Positions 48,554 to 58,185 of a stretch of DNA of 64,000 bases are shown here, in pieces. Numbering within the stretch: the stretch's first letter is position 1; each line of letters starts with the position of its first letter. This DNA comes from PALSA-911 sp963743035 (GTDB lineage Bacteria; Pseudomonadota; Alphaproteobacteria; Acetobacterales; Acetobacteraceae): the NCBI GenBank assembly GCA_963743035.1, contig CAVUOB010000002.1, forward strand, positions 1 through 64,000, given 5' to 3'. The translations under genes were made by a program, and so were the position numbers. The notes beneath the pieces were generated by a model. That model did no database searches, was not told the origin of the DNA, and was given only the letters and a program-made list of their open reading frames with translations.

Positions 48554-50914
48554 CTACTCGGCCGCCGCCAGCTTCCGCACCGGCGTCTGGATGACAGGGG
48601 ACAATTCGGCCGCGCCAAAAGACGCCGCCTGGCGTTCCTGGGACACCGGGCCATAGGCGGTGCTGCGCTGGCGCGGCACGCGGCCGATCGACGTGATCAC
48701 CCGTTCCATTTCCTCGGGCGGAAATTCCTGGCCGTGCTGGGTGCCGGCGGCGCGGGAGATGCTTTCGTTCATCAACGTCCCGCCGAGATCGTTGGCGCCG
48801 GCGTTCAGGCACAGGGCTGCGCCTTCCGGGCCCATCTTCACCCAGGATGTCTGGATGTTCGTGATCAACGGGTGCAGCGCCAGCCGCGCGACCGCGTGCA
48901 TCAGGACGGCCTCGCGCACGGTCGGGCCGCTGCGGGCGAGGCCGCGCAGATACATCGGCGCTTCCATGTGCACGAAGGGCAGCGGCACGAATTCGGTGAA
49001 GCCGCCGGTTTCCTGCTGCAGGTCGCGGATGCGCAGCAGATGCCGGGCCCAGTGGATGGGCTGCTCGGTATGGCCGTACATGATCGTGGATGTCGTGCGC
49101 AGCCCCTGGCCGTGCGCGGCGCGGATCACGTCCAGCCATTGCTGGGTGTTGATCTTGTCGGGGGCGATGATCTTGCGGATCTCGTCGTCGAGGATTTCCG
49201 CCGCCGTGCCGGGCAGGGTGCCGAGGCCGGCTTCCTTCAGGTCGGCGAGGAATTCGTCGATCGGCTTGCCCAATGTGGCCGCGCCCTGAAACACTTCCAG
49301 CGGCGAGAATGCGTGCACGTGCATATCGGGCAGCGCCGCCTTGATGGCGCGGGCGATGCCGATATAGGTCTGTCCGGTGTAGTCCGGATGGATGCCGCCC
49401 TGCAGGCACACTTCCGTTGCCCCGCGCGCCCAGGCTTCCTCGGCCCGGCGGACGATTTCCGCCAGATCCAGGTCGTAGGGCGTGCCGCGCAGCGCCTCAT
49501 GCGTCTTGCCCTTGGAGAAGGCGCAGAAGGTGCAGCGGTAGTAGCAGACATTGGTGTAGTTGATGTTGCGATTGACCACGTAGCGGATCACCTCGCCGCT
49601 GACGCTCTTGCGCAGCGCGTCCGCGGTCTGCGTCACCCGGTCGTAGTCGATGTCGCGCGCGGCGAACAGGCGCACGATCTCGCTTTCCGTCAGCCGCTGG
49701 CCGTCGACCGCGCGGTCCAGGATGCGCTCGATCGCAGGATCGACCTTGTCCAGGCGCGGCCGGGGCTGTTGCGGGATCGTGGTCAGCCCGGGCGCCCAGG
49801 CATCGTCGCGCGCCAGCCCGTCGGCGTCCGACGCCTTCCGCACCCGGGTCGCGATCGCCGGCGCCAGCCAGCGCGACGGTGCCAGCGCATAGGACGGATA
49901 GACCGGCAGGCGCTGGACCAGGATCTTGCCCATCGCGGCGGTGCGCGCGGCGAGTTCCTCGATCTCCGGCCAGGGCGCTTCCGGGTTCACGTGATCGGGC
50001 GTGACCGGCGAGACGCCGCCCCAGTCGTTGATCCCCGCGGCGATCAGCTTTTCGTATTCCGCCGGCGTCAGGTTCGGCGGCGCCTGCAGGTTCATCGCCG
50101 GGCCCAGGATCAGCCGTGCCGCGGCCACGGTCCACAGCATGTCCTCCAGGTCCGGCTCGTCCGCGCCGGCGCGCTTGGTGTCGGGCTTGGCGCGGAAGTT
50201 CTGCACGATCACTTCCTGGATGTGGCCGTGCTCGCGGTGCAGGTCGCGGATCGCGAACAGCGCGTCCAGCCGCTCCGCGCGCGTCTCCCCGATGCCGATC
50301 AGGATGCCGGTGGTGAACGGCACCGCCAACTCCCCGGCCAGGCGCAGCATTTCCAGCCGCACTGCCGGCAGCTTGTCCGGCGAGCCGTAATGCACGCCGC
50401 CGGGCGCGCAGAGACGTTCGCTGGTGGATTCGAGCATGATCCCCTGGCTGGCCGACACCTCGCGGAGGGATGCGAGCTCCTCGCGCGTCATGATGCCGGG
50501 GTTCACGTGCGGCAGCAGCGTGGTTTCCTTCAGCACCAGCGCGCACATCTCCCGCAGATAGGAGATGGTGGTGGCATGGCCGAGCGTCGCCAGCGCTTCC
50601 TCGGCCGCGCGGTAGCGCTGCTCCGGCTTGTCGCCGAGGGTGAACAGCGCCTCCGTGCAGCCGGCTGCCTGGCCGGCGCGCGCGATCGCCAGCACTTCGT
50701 CGGCGGAGAGATAGGCCGAATGGCCGGCGCGGGGCCGTTCGGCGAAGGTGCAGTAATGGCAGACATCCCGGCACAGCTTGGTCAGCGGGATGAACACCTT
50801 GCGCGAATAGGACAGGTTGCGGCCATGCGCGGCGTCGCGCGCCCGGCCGGCCTCCGCTATCAGCTCGGCAAGCGGCGCCGTCTCGATCCGATGTCTCAGG
50901 GGCGCGTCGGTCAT
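48554..50914 (-). CDS. fbiC: FO synthase, fused CofG-CofH (7,8-didemethyl-8-hydroxy-5-deazariboflavin synthase)
   Basis: 786 residues from ATG 50914 (MTDAPLRHRIE). Two radical-SAM domains follow each other. The N-terminal CofG domain has CRDVCHYC (C48, C52, C55); the C-terminal CofH domain has CYYRCTFC (C457, C461, C464). Together they convert a pyrimidine intermediate of riboflavin synthesis plus tyrosine to FO, the chromophore of coenzyme F420. The fusion is the form known from actinobacteria and some proteobacteria. The other F420 genes (cofC, cofD, cofE/fbiA-B) are not in the window. The frame is open upstream to 51157, but homologues start near 50914. It is divergent from two LLM genes across 245 bp. 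FO alone can also serve photolyases; none is seen here. Confidence 0.93.
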   Translation of the reverse strand: MTDAPLRHRIETAPLAELIAEAGRARDAAHGRNLSYSRKVFIPLTKLCRDVCHYCTFAERPRAGHSAYLSADEVLAIARAGQAAGCTEALFTLGDKPEQRYRAAEEALATLGHATTISYLREMCALVLKETTLLPHVNPGIMTREELASLREVSASQGIMLESTSERLCAPGGVHYGSPDKLPAVRLEMLRLAGELAVPFTTGILIGIGETRAERLDALFAIRDLHREHGHIQEVIVQNFRAKPDTKRAGADEPDLEDMLWTVAAARLILGPAMNLQAPPNLTPAEYEKLIAAGINDWGGVSPVTPDHVNPEAPWPEIEELAARTAAMGKILVQRLPVYPSYALAPSRWLAPAIATRVRKASDADGLARDDAWAPGLTTIPQQPRPRLDKVDPAIERILDRAVDGQRLTESEIVRLFAARDIDYDRVTQTADALRKSVSGEVIRYVVNRNINYTNVCYYRCTFCAFSKGKTHEALRGTPYDLDLAEIVRRAEEAWARGATEVCLQGGIHPDYTGQTYIGIARAIKAALPDMHVHAFSPLEVFQGAATLGKPIDEFLADLKEAGLGTLPGTAAEILDDEIRKIIAPDKINTQQWLDVIRAAHGQGLRTTSTIMYGHTEQPIHWARHLLRIRDLQQETGGFTEFVPLPFVHMEAPMYLRGLARSGPTVREAVLMHAVARLALHPLITNIQTSWVKMGPEGAALCLNAGANDLGGTLMNESISRAAGTQHGQEFPPEEMERVITSIGRVPRQRSTAYGPVSQERQAASFGAAELSPVIQTPVRKLAAAE

Positions 50915-51026
50915 GGTGATGTCGGTCCAGCTTGGGGCATGCGCCCGATCGGGTCTTTGGCGTGGTAGCAGGAGCGTGTTAGCAGGTCTGGGTGAACGCT
51001 GCATCCGATCCGGGGTGTTGGTCAAA

Positions 51027-51063
51027 CATCCCCTTGGCCCATCCCCTTGGCGCACCCTTGGCG
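51027..51063 (+). repeat. 13-bp tandem repeat between fbiC and the LLM operon
   Basis: CATCCCCTTGGCC, CATCCCCTTGGCG, then a shortened CACCCTTGGCG. It lies in the divergent promoter region of fbiC and the first LLM gene. Confidence 0.7.
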
Positions 51064-51159
51064 CAGGGCCGGCATTGCCGCCAGCCGGCTTATGCCGGAT
51101 GATCGCCGCCAACCGCGCGCCTTGCCGCGCCACATCGCAGGTCCCAGGGAGAGACACGG

Positions 51160-52113
51160 ATGAAATTCGGGTTCAGCGCGCCCATCAGCGGCCCCATGTC
51201 GGCCCCCGACAGCATGATTCGCGTTGCCGTCGAGGGCGAGGCGATGGGCTATGACTACCTGACCGTCAGCGACCACATCGTCATCCCCAACGACATCAAC
51301 GCCAAATACCCGTACTCGGCCACCGGCGAGTTTCCCGCCGGCGCCCGCCAGTCGCGCCACGAGCAGCTGACCGCGATCGCTTTCATCGCCGCCAAGACCT
51401 CGCGCATCCGCCTGCTGACTTCCGTCATGGTGGTGCCGCACCGTCCGGCGGTGCTGACGGCCAAGATCATCTCCACCATCGACGTGCTGTCCGGCGGCCG
51501 GGTGGAGCTCGGCGTCGGCGCCGGCTGGATGCGCGAGGAGTTCGAGGCGGTGGGCGCGCCGGATTTCGATGCCCGCGGCCGGGTGACCGACGAATATCTG
51601 GCGGCGATGAAGTCGCTGTGGACCGACGAGAACCCGTCCTTCGACGGTGAGTTCGTCAAATTCTCCAACATCGCGTTCGAGCCGAAGCCGGCGCAGAAGG
51701 GCGGCCCGAATATCTGGGTCGGCGGCGAGAGCGGCCCGGCGTTGCGCCGCACCGCGAAGCTCGCCGATGGCTGGTTCCCGATCGGGGTCAATCCGGCGCA
51801 TCCGATGGAGACGGTTCCGCGACTGGCCGCCGGCATCGCCCGGCTGCGCAAGATGACCGCCGATGCCGGGCGCGACCCGGCGGCGATGCAGATCGGCTAT
51901 CGTGTGCAGATGTATGGCGCGGGAATTCCCGACAAGGGCGGCGACGGCGAGCGGCGGCTGTTCTCCGGCAGCGCCGCGGACATGGTCGGCGACATCCGCG
52001 CATTGCGCGACCTCGGCGTGGGCTGGCTGGATTTCGGCTATCCCGGCACGACCGCCGACGAGGTGCTGGCCAGCATGAAGCGCTTCCATAACGACGTCAT
52101 CGCCAAAGTCTGA
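51160..52113 (+). CDS. Luciferase-like (LLM) oxidoreductase, probably F420-dependent
   Basis: 317 residues, TIM-barrel LLM fold. The start MKFGFSAPISGPM is followed by YDYLTVSDHIVIP, then SGGRVELGVGAGWMREEFEAVG, the signature of the F420-type LLM group. PNIWVGGESGPALRRTAKLADGW is the usual cofactor-phosphate region. GGAGAGACACGG precedes ATG 51160. It sits divergently from fbiC, which supports F420 rather than FMN. The reaction is unknown. Confidence 0.85.
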   Translation: MKFGFSAPISGPMSAPDSMIRVAVEGEAMGYDYLTVSDHIVIPNDINAKYPYSATGEFPAGARQSRHEQLTAIAFIAAKTSRIRLLTSVMVVPHRPAVLTAKIISTIDVLSGGRVELGVGAGWMREEFEAVGAPDFDARGRVTDEYLAAMKSLWTDENPSFDGEFVKFSNIAFEPKPAQKGGPNIWVGGESGPALRRTAKLADGWFPIGVNPAHPMETVPRLAAGIARLRKMTADAGRDPAAMQIGYRVQMYGAGIPDKGGDGERRLFSGSAADMVGDIRALRDLGVGWLDFGYPGTTADEVLASMKRFHNDVIAKV

Positions 52114-52128
52114 CCGGAGATCCCAATC

Positions 52129-53169
52129 ATGAAACTCGGCATGTTCCTGCGCATGTACGGCGCTCATCCGAAGCTCGACATGGACACCGTGCTGGAGGCC
52201 GAGCGCCTCGGCTATGACAGCGTCTGGACCGGAGAGGCCTACAGCACCGACGCGGTCACCCCGATCGCCTGGGTGCTGGCGCGGACCACGAAGATCAAGG
52301 CCGGTACGTCGATCATGCAGATCCCCGCGCGCACGCCGGCCTGTGCGGCGATGACGGCGATGACCTTGCAGGCGCTGTCGGGCAACCGCTTTCTGTGCGG
52401 CGTCGGCGTGTCCGGCCCGCAGGTGGTGGAAGGCTGGCACGGCGTGCCGTTCGGCAAGCCGATGCCGCGCACCAAGGAATACATCGCCATCATCCGCCAG
52501 ATCCTGGCGCGCGAGGCGCCGCTGACCTTCGATGGCGACCAGTACCAGATCCCCTACAAGGGCCCGGACGCCACCGGCCTCGGCCGGCCGCTGAAGAGCA
52601 TCATGCACCCCGATCCGAACATGAAGTTCTTCACCGCCGCCATCACCCCGGCCGGCCTGCGCACTGCCGGTGAGTGCGCCGACGGCACGCTGCCGATCTG
52701 GATGTCGCCCGAGCAGCCGAAGCTGCTGACCGACAAGATCATCGAGGGGCGGGTGAAGGCGGGCAAGCCGGCCAATCTGGATGGTTTCGACTGCGCCCCT
52801 TATGTGCGCATCCGCGTCGGCAAGGACGTCGCCGCCTGCCGCGACGAATTGCGCCCGGATTTCGCGCTGTATGTCGGCGGCATGGGCGCGAGGTCGAAGA
52901 ATTTCTACAACGATCTGGTCCGGCGCATGGGCTACGAGGACGCCGCGATCAAGATCCAGAACCTGTATCTGGACGGCAAGAAGAAAGAGGCCGAGGCGGC
53001 GGTGCCCGATGCGCTGATCGACGAGGTCTCCCTGGTCGGGCCGCCGGAGCGGATCAAGGACCGCTTGCAGGTCTGGCAGCAGGCGGTGAAGGACGGGCAG
53101 ATCGGCAGCCTTCTGCTGAACGGCGCTACACAGGAAGCCCTGCGCGTGGTGGCGGAGGCGGTGCTGTAG
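52129..53169 (+). CDS. Luciferase-like (LLM) oxidoreductase, probably F420-dependent
   Basis: 346 residues. The barrel start MKLGMFLRMYGAHPKLD is followed by YDSVWTGEAYSTDAVTPIAW, then SGNRFLCGVGVSGPQVVEGWHG. It is 15 bp after the first LLM gene with its own CCGGAG site, so the two are one operon and may act on successive intermediates. It resembles the F420-dependent methylenetetrahydromethanopterin-reductase-like subgroup. Its 3' end overlaps the convergent glycosyltransferase gene by 44 bp. Confidence 0.84.
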   Translation: MKLGMFLRMYGAHPKLDMDTVLEAERLGYDSVWTGEAYSTDAVTPIAWVLARTTKIKAGTSIMQIPARTPACAAMTAMTLQALSGNRFLCGVGVSGPQVVEGWHGVPFGKPMPRTKEYIAIIRQILAREAPLTFDGDQYQIPYKGPDATGLGRPLKSIMHPDPNMKFFTAAITPAGLRTAGECADGTLPIWMSPEQPKLLTDKIIEGRVKAGKPANLDGFDCAPYVRIRVGKDVAACRDELRPDFALYVGGMGARSKNFYNDLVRRMGYEDAAIKIQNLYLDGKKKEAEAAVPDALIDEVSLVGPPERIKDRLQVWQQAVKDGQIGSLLLNGATQEALRVVAEAVL

Positions 53170-54181
53170 CGTCCCACGCGCCCGCAAGCTCGCGGCGCAG
53201 TTGCGCCAGCTTGCGGGCGCGGTGGGCGGCATCGTTGCGCCGCAGATAGGCCAGGGTCGCCGCGGACAGCCTGCGCCGCGGCGCCCGCGCCGCCAGCCGC
53301 ATCGCGGCGGGGAGGGCGCGCAGCGCCTGGGCGAACTGCCCCTGGCGCAGGCTGCGCAGGGCATAGACCGCAAACCGCGCCGCGAGCTCGATCGGGCCGG
53401 CGCCGGTCTTGTGGCCGATATACAGGCGGTTGCGGATGAAATAGAACCATCGCGTGCCGTTCCAGCTCACGCGCGCTTCCCGGGCGACGCGATGGCGCAC
53501 GACGATATCGCCCTGATAACGGATGCGCCAGCCGGCCTCGATCGCGCGCAGGCAAAAATCATATTCTTCCCAGCAGAAGAACAGCGCCGGATCGTAACCG
53601 CCGGCGGCATCCCATGCCGCGCGGCGGATCGCATGGCCGGCACCGACGAAGGTGACGGCATCGAAGGCGCCGCCGGCGCGGGCCAGCAGCGCGGACGGAT
53701 AGCCCCAGGAGGACAGGTCTTCCTCGCCGGTGTCGTGCGTGACGATGTGGAACCCGATCGCGCCCAGATCCGCCGACGCGGCGAAGGCGGCGACGGCGCG
53801 GTCCGCCGTCCCGGCATCGGCGAACACCGCATCGTTGTCGAGGCCGATGAGGATCCGGCCATGGCCGAAGGCGCTGGCCAGGTTGCGCCCCGCCGCCACG
53901 CCGAGGTTGCGGTCCGATGCGATCAGTGTCGCGTCCGCGCGCCCGGCGATCGCCTGCGCGAAGCGCGCGAGCGTGTCCGGCGCCGATCCCTGATCCAGCA
54001 CGACCAGATGGCGGCGGCATCCTTCCTGGGCGAGCGCGGAGGCGATCGCCTGCAGCGTTTCCTCCGGCCTGTTCAGCGCCAGGATGACGATATCCGCATC
54101 ATAGCCATCCGCCGGCGCCGCCTTCGCGCCGGCCACGTGGCGGAAACCATCCTTGGGCCGCTGGGCTGGCTCAGCAGGCAT
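53126..54181 (-). CDS. Family 2 glycosyltransferase
   Basis: 351 residues. GT2 features are DADIVILALNRPEETLQAIA, then RILIGLDNDAVFADA (DND metal/nucleotide site) and YDPALFFCWEEYDFCLRAIE. The C-terminal ~100 residues are Arg/Ala-rich and helical, a possible membrane association. The start ATG 54181 overlaps the end of the sugar-transferase gene by 11 bp, so the two are coupled. Likely role: adding a sugar to a lipid-linked glycan. Confidence 0.82.
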   Translation of the reverse strand: MPAEPAQRPKDGFRHVAGAKAAPADGYDADIVILALNRPEETLQAIASALAQEGCRRHLVVLDQGSAPDTLARFAQAIAGRADATLIASDRNLGVAAGRNLASAFGHGRILIGLDNDAVFADAGTADRAVAAFAASADLGAIGFHIVTHDTGEEDLSSWGYPSALLARAGGAFDAVTFVGAGHAIRRAAWDAAGGYDPALFFCWEEYDFCLRAIEAGWRIRYQGDIVVRHRVAREARVSWNGTRWFYFIRNRLYIGHKTGAGPIELAARFAVYALRSLRQGQFAQALRALPAAMRLAARAPRRRLSAATLAYLRRNDAAHRARKLAQLRRELAGAWDATAPPPPPRAGLPV

Positions 54182-55673
54182 TCTTCATCCGCAGCACGGC
54201 AAAGGCGGTGCGCGCCAGGACCAGCAGGTCCAGCCAGACCGACCAGTTCTCGATATATTCGAGGTCGCTGTCGACGCGGCGGACCAGCTTGTCCTCGGTC
54301 TCGGTCGGGCCGCGCAGGCCGCGCACCTGCGCCAGCCCGGTGACGCCGGGCCGCACGCGGTGCCGGGCGCCGTAATGCGAGACCACCTGTTCGAACGCCC
54401 GGCCCCCCGCCCTTGTGCCCGGCGCGTGCGGCCGGGGTCCGACGATCGACATGTCGCCGCAGAGCACGTTGAACATTTGCGGCAGTTCATCGAGCGAGCT
54501 GCGCCGCAGCCAGGCCCCGATCCGCGTCACGCGGGGGTCGCTCGGGGTCGTCTGCAGCCGGGCGTCGGGATCGGCGAGGTGGTGGTGCATGGTGCGGAAT
54601 TTCAGCATCTGAAAATCCCGGTTGTTGAAGCCGGTCCGCCGCTGGCGGAACAGGATGGGCCCGGGACTGTCCAGTCGGATGGCGATTGCGATGGCCGCCA
54701 TGATCGGCAGCGACGGGAGCAGCAGGAGCAGGGCGATGGCAATGTCCTCGCATCGCTTCACGAAGCCGGCGATGCCGGCGAGCGGCGGATCCATCACATG
54801 GATCAGGCCGGTGGCCGGTAATTCGCGGTCGAACGCTCCGCGATCGGAGGCGAACTCGACCTGGGGGTCGCGGGCCAGCAGGATCTGGATCGGGCATTCG
54901 GCCAGCTGGCTGATCAGTTCCAGCACTGGCGCCTGGGCCGACCAGGGCAGGGCGATGATGACCCGATCAACGTCCCCGCAGCGGATCAGTGCCAGCAATT
55001 CCGCCAGGCCCCCCAGAAAGGGAGCCAGGCCGGGGCCGTCCTGTGCCGGCATGGGCCGGCCGTCGACATAGCCGAGCAGCCGGACCGGCTGTCCCTGTCC
55101 GGCCAGCAGCGACCGCATCAGCCGCGCCCCGGCCGGGCCGCCGCCGACCACCACGGTGCGCGGCGCATAGAGGCCGTTCCGTCCCTGCGCCAGAAGCCAG
55201 AAGGCGACCGCCCGGCCGCCGGCCAGGCCGGCCATGCCGAGGCCGGCGGCCGGCAGGGCCCAGCCCGGGTCCACCAGGCGAGCGCCATCGAAGGCCCAGG
55301 CGGCAAGGGCCATGGCGCCGGTCGCGGTCGCGGCGGACATCAGCGGCAGCCGGACCAGTTCGGCGCGGCGCTGCAGCAGGCGGGGCGAATACCCGCCGGA
55401 CACCCCGATTAGGCACAGCGCCAGCACCGTCGTCAGCAGGACCACCGGCGTGCTTTCGGGCGGCGCCGCGGACAGGCGTGCGGTCGCCAGCGGCAGGCCA
55501 AACCCGATCGCCGAGTCCATTGCCAGCAATCCGGGCAGGATCGCTGCCGGGCCCATCCGCGCCGGTCGGCCGCTGACGCGCGCGGCAGACCCGCCCCCTG
55601 GGGCAGCGGCGTGGGAAACCATGACGCCGGATGGCGGGGCGTTGGGACGCCCGTCTTTTCCTGATTGATACAT
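54171..55673 (-). CDS. Undecaprenyl-phosphate sugar phosphotransferase (WbaP/WcaJ-like)
   Basis: 500 residues from ATG 55673 (MYQSGKDGRPN). Residues ~45-175 hold four to five membrane segments. Residues ~180-300 are a Rossmann-like domain (TVVVGGGPAGARLMRSLLAG). The C-terminal catalytic domain shows a membrane helix, SPGPILFRQRRTGFNNRDF, MLKFRTMHH, SLDELPQMFNVLCGDMSIVG and PRP. These enzymes start polysaccharide repeat-unit synthesis by moving a sugar-phosphate to the lipid carrier. Only one further glycosyltransferase follows. Confidence 0.88.
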   Translation of the reverse strand: MYQSGKDGRPNAPPSGVMVSHAAAPGGGSAARVSGRPARMGPAAILPGLLAMDSAIGFGLPLATARLSAAPPESTPVVLLTTVLALCLIGVSGGYSPRLLQRRAELVRLPLMSAATATGAMALAAWAFDGARLVDPGWALPAAGLGMAGLAGGRAVAFWLLAQGRNGLYAPRTVVVGGGPAGARLMRSLLAGQGQPVRLLGYVDGRPMPAQDGPGLAPFLGGLAELLALIRCGDVDRVIIALPWSAQAPVLELISQLAECPIQILLARDPQVEFASDRGAFDRELPATGLIHVMDPPLAGIAGFVKRCEDIAIALLLLLPSLPIMAAIAIAIRLDSPGPILFRQRRTGFNNRDFQMLKFRTMHHHLADPDARLQTTPSDPRVTRIGAWLRRSSLDELPQMFNVLCGDMSIVGPRPHAPGTRAGGRAFEQVVSHYGARHRVRPGVTGLAQVRGLRGPTETEDKLVRRVDSDLEYIENWSVWLDLLVLARTAFAVLRMKNAC

Positions 55674-55986
55674 GACCGCACCGCATCCCTCGCCGCTGGT
55701 CCGTTCGCACGCCGGAATGTCGCGACGGCGCCTGTCGCCGAATGGGTAAAGGGAGGTTAAGGGGGTCTGAAAAGCCGGCGCCGTGCGGGCGGCGGTGGTG
55801 CAAGGCGCGGATCCGCGCAAAGGGCAGAACACCCAGGCAGAAGGCCCGAAAACGGCAGATAGTTCATCTGGCAACGTCCCTTAACACAACGTTAGGCTGC
55901 ATTAACGGCGTTACCAAATGGTTAACGATGCGGATCGGATTCGCTGGCGCAGAGGAGCCCGACCGGTCGCAGCCGGGGCGGACGGC
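55674..55986. other. Non-coding interval
   Basis: 313 bp between the start of the sugar-transferase gene and the end of the VOC gene. It should hold the promoter of the polysaccharide operon. A locally AT-richer stretch (55855-55930, with repeated GTTA/TTAACG words) is the best candidate. No ORF looks coding. Confidence 0.5.
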
Positions 55987-56520
55987 TCAGCTCGTCGGCC
56001 AGGCCCGCCGGATCGGGTCGCGGCCGTCCCAGCCGGCGGCTGCCTGGCGCACCTGATCGAAGATGCGCATGCGCTCGGCGGTTGCTTCCGCCATCTCGAT
56101 CACCGTGCCGGGATGGCCTTCGTTGCGGAAATAGACGAAGGGTCCGCGCGGGCTCTCGCCCTCCTGGCCCACGGTGTAGCCATTGGCCAGCGCGCGCCGG
56201 TAGTTCTCCGCGTAGTTCGCCGGCCAGCTCGACCAGTGCTGCATCCCCTCATGTCCGGCGGCCAGGAAGTCCCGATACATGCTCGGTGTTTCGCAGCGCT
56301 GCTGGATCAGCTCGATCTGCACGTCGCCGGAGTTCGCCAGTGCGATGGAGACGTGAATGTCGTCGTGGCGCTGTCCCATATAGGTGAAGGCGGTCACCGC
56401 CAGCCGGTCGGTGTAGAACCACGGCCCGATGCCGCACACCTCCACCCAATGCGTCATCGCGGCCTCGATGTCGCGCACGACCACGCCCACCTGGCGCATG
56501 TTTCCGAACAGCCGGCTCAT
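55987..56520 (-). CDS. VOC-fold (glyoxalase/epimerase-like) protein
   Basis: 177 residues. MRQVGVVVRDIEAAMTHWVEV opens the first betaalphabetabetabeta module, then DVQIELIQQRCETPSMY and a second module with GTVIEMAE supplying a metal-ligand-type Glu. The arrangement resembles methylmalonyl-CoA epimerase-like and ring-cleavage-associated VOC proteins. Divergent from the LLM gene at 56702. Exact activity not assignable. Confidence 0.82.
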   Translation of the reverse strand: MSRLFGNMRQVGVVVRDIEAAMTHWVEVCGIGPWFYTDRLAVTAFTYMGQRHDDIHVSIALANSGDVQIELIQQRCETPSMYRDFLAAGHEGMQHWSSWPANYAENYRRALANGYTVGQEGESPRGPFVYFRNEGHPGTVIEMAEATAERMRIFDQVRQAAAGWDGRDPIRRAWPTS

Positions 56521-56701
56521 GGATTCCCCCCCGCGCTGCGGTCTTGCAGCCTGTCGAGTATAGGTGCGCGCCCATCCCCGGCAATGGTGGCAGGGGCGGC
56601 AATGGCGGCACTGGCCAGTTTGCCGGAGGCCGGCTACTCTCCGGTAGGAACACGACCGTGCCCCGTCCGCGCGGCCCCACCCAGATCGGGAGACACCGGC
56701 G

Positions 56702-57865
56702 ATGACCAAACCATACCTGCGCAGCGGCATCTTTCTCGCGCCCTTCCATGCTCTTGGGGAAAACCCGACGCTGGCGCTGCAGCGCGACATGGAACTGCTC
56801 GAGCATATCGACCGGCTGGCCTATTCCGAGGCCTGGATCGGCGAGCATCATTCGGGCGGCTTCGAGATCATCGGCTCGCCGGAGGTGTTCATCGCCGCGG
56901 CGGCGGAGCGCACCCGCCATATCCGCCTCGGCACCGGCGTGGTGTCCTTGCCCTATCACAACCCCTTCATCGTGGCCGACCGCATGGTCCAGCTCGATCA
57001 CATGACGCGCGGGCGCACCATGTTCGGCGTCGGTCCGGGCGCGCTGGTGCATGACGCGCTGAAGATCGGCGTCAAGGCGTCCGAGCAGCGGCGCATGATG
57101 AACGAGTCGCTCGACGTCATCATGAAGCTGTTCGCCGGCGACACGGTGACGGAGCAGACCGACTGGTACAACCTGGTCTCCGCGCGGCTGCAGATTCCCT
57201 GCTACACCCAGCCGCGCATGGAAATGGCGGTCGCCGCCTCCCGTTCGCCGGCCGGCGCGCTGGCCGCGGGGCGGCACGGCCTGGGCATGATCTCCATCGG
57301 CGGCACGTCGGACGCGGCGATGGAGCACCACGCCAACAACTGGAACCTCTACGCCGAAACCGCGCGGGCCAATGGCCACGCGCCGCACCGCAAGGACTGG
57401 CGCCTGGTCACGCTGATCCATGTTGCGGAAACCCGGGAAAAGGCGCGGGAGAATGTCCGCCACGGGCTGGACGAATTCCGCAACTATTTTTCCGACGTCG
57501 CCACCTTCCCGATCATCCCCGGCGATGTCGCGGATCCCTATAACTGGCTGATCGAGACCGGCACCGCCTGCATCGGCACGCCCGATGACGCCATCGCCTT
57601 CATCGAACGCCTGCAGAAGGGCTCCGGCGGCTTCGGCGTGATCATGGAACTGGCGCAGAACTGGGCCGACTGGGAGCAGACCAAGCGGCACTACGAATTG
57701 ATGGCGCGCTTCGTCCATCCGCATTTCCAGCACTCACGCGAGCTTCGTGTCGACAGCTACGCCTTCGCCCGCGACCATCACGACGAGTTCGTCGGCCAGT
57801 CCTCCGCCGCCGTGCAGGCGGAGATCGACCGCGTCGCGGCCCTGAAGCGGAGCGCTGCGGAATAG
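56702..57865 (+). CDS. Luciferase-like flavin monooxygenase (limonene monooxygenase-like)
   Basis: 387 residues; ATG 56702 follows CGGGAGACACC. YSEAWIGEHHSGGFEIIGSP carries the EHH segment of FMN-type LLM monooxygenases. GTGVVSLPYHNPFIVADRMV and RGRTMFGVGPGALVHDAL continue the barrel. Overall it resembles the limonene 1,2-monooxygenase group, which uses reduced flavin from a separate reductase; none is adjacent. Cofactor (FMN or F420) not certain. Confidence 0.85.
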   Translation: MTKPYLRSGIFLAPFHALGENPTLALQRDMELLEHIDRLAYSEAWIGEHHSGGFEIIGSPEVFIAAAAERTRHIRLGTGVVSLPYHNPFIVADRMVQLDHMTRGRTMFGVGPGALVHDALKIGVKASEQRRMMNESLDVIMKLFAGDTVTEQTDWYNLVSARLQIPCYTQPRMEMAVAASRSPAGALAAGRHGLGMISIGGTSDAAMEHHANNWNLYAETARANGHAPHRKDWRLVTLIHVAETREKARENVRHGLDEFRNYFSDVATFPIIPGDVADPYNWLIETGTACIGTPDDAIAFIERLQKGSGGFGVIMELAQNWADWEQTKRHYELMARFVHPHFQHSRELRVDSYAFARDHHDEFVGQSSAAVQAEIDRVAALKRSAAE

Positions 57866-57974
57866 GAGGGGCTACTCTTTGCTCCCCTCACCCCTCACCC
57901 CTCCCTCTCCCCGGAGGCGGGGAGAGGGGGAAGCTTCGATTGGGAGAGGGAGAGGGGGAGGCTTCGATTGCCGG

Positions 57975-58185
57975 TCAGTCGCGGTCGATGCGGGAGGTGT
58001 GCCTGGTGTCGTCCATGAAGGTGTAGACCGGCAGCGAGCCGAAGATCAGCATGGTCAGGTACCGGTAGAACCAGGTCTCGTGGCCGGCATCCTTGAACCA
58101 CAGCGCGATATGCGGCGCCATGCTGCCGCAGACGGAGGTGGCGCCGGCGTAGGGCAGGCCCCAAATCTTCTGCCGGTATGGCTGT
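57975..58185 (-). pseudogene. Remnant of an MFS transporter (C-terminal piece)
   Basis: In one minus-strand frame ending at TGA 57975-57977 there are about 62 codons reading IWGLPYAGATSVCGSMAP, then ALWFKDAGHETWFYRYLT and LPVYTFMDDTRHTSRIDRD. That is the end of a metabolite:H+ MFS carrier. There is an in-frame stop just upstream and no start or earlier transmembrane segments. The rest of the 57866-58400 gap shows purine-rich direct repeats (GGGAGAGGGGGA-GCTTCGATTG, twice) and no other gene. Confidence 0.6.

Noticed and set aside
51022..53373. 783-codon minus-strand open frame
   Set aside because: Antisense to two well-supported LLM genes; an artefact of base composition.
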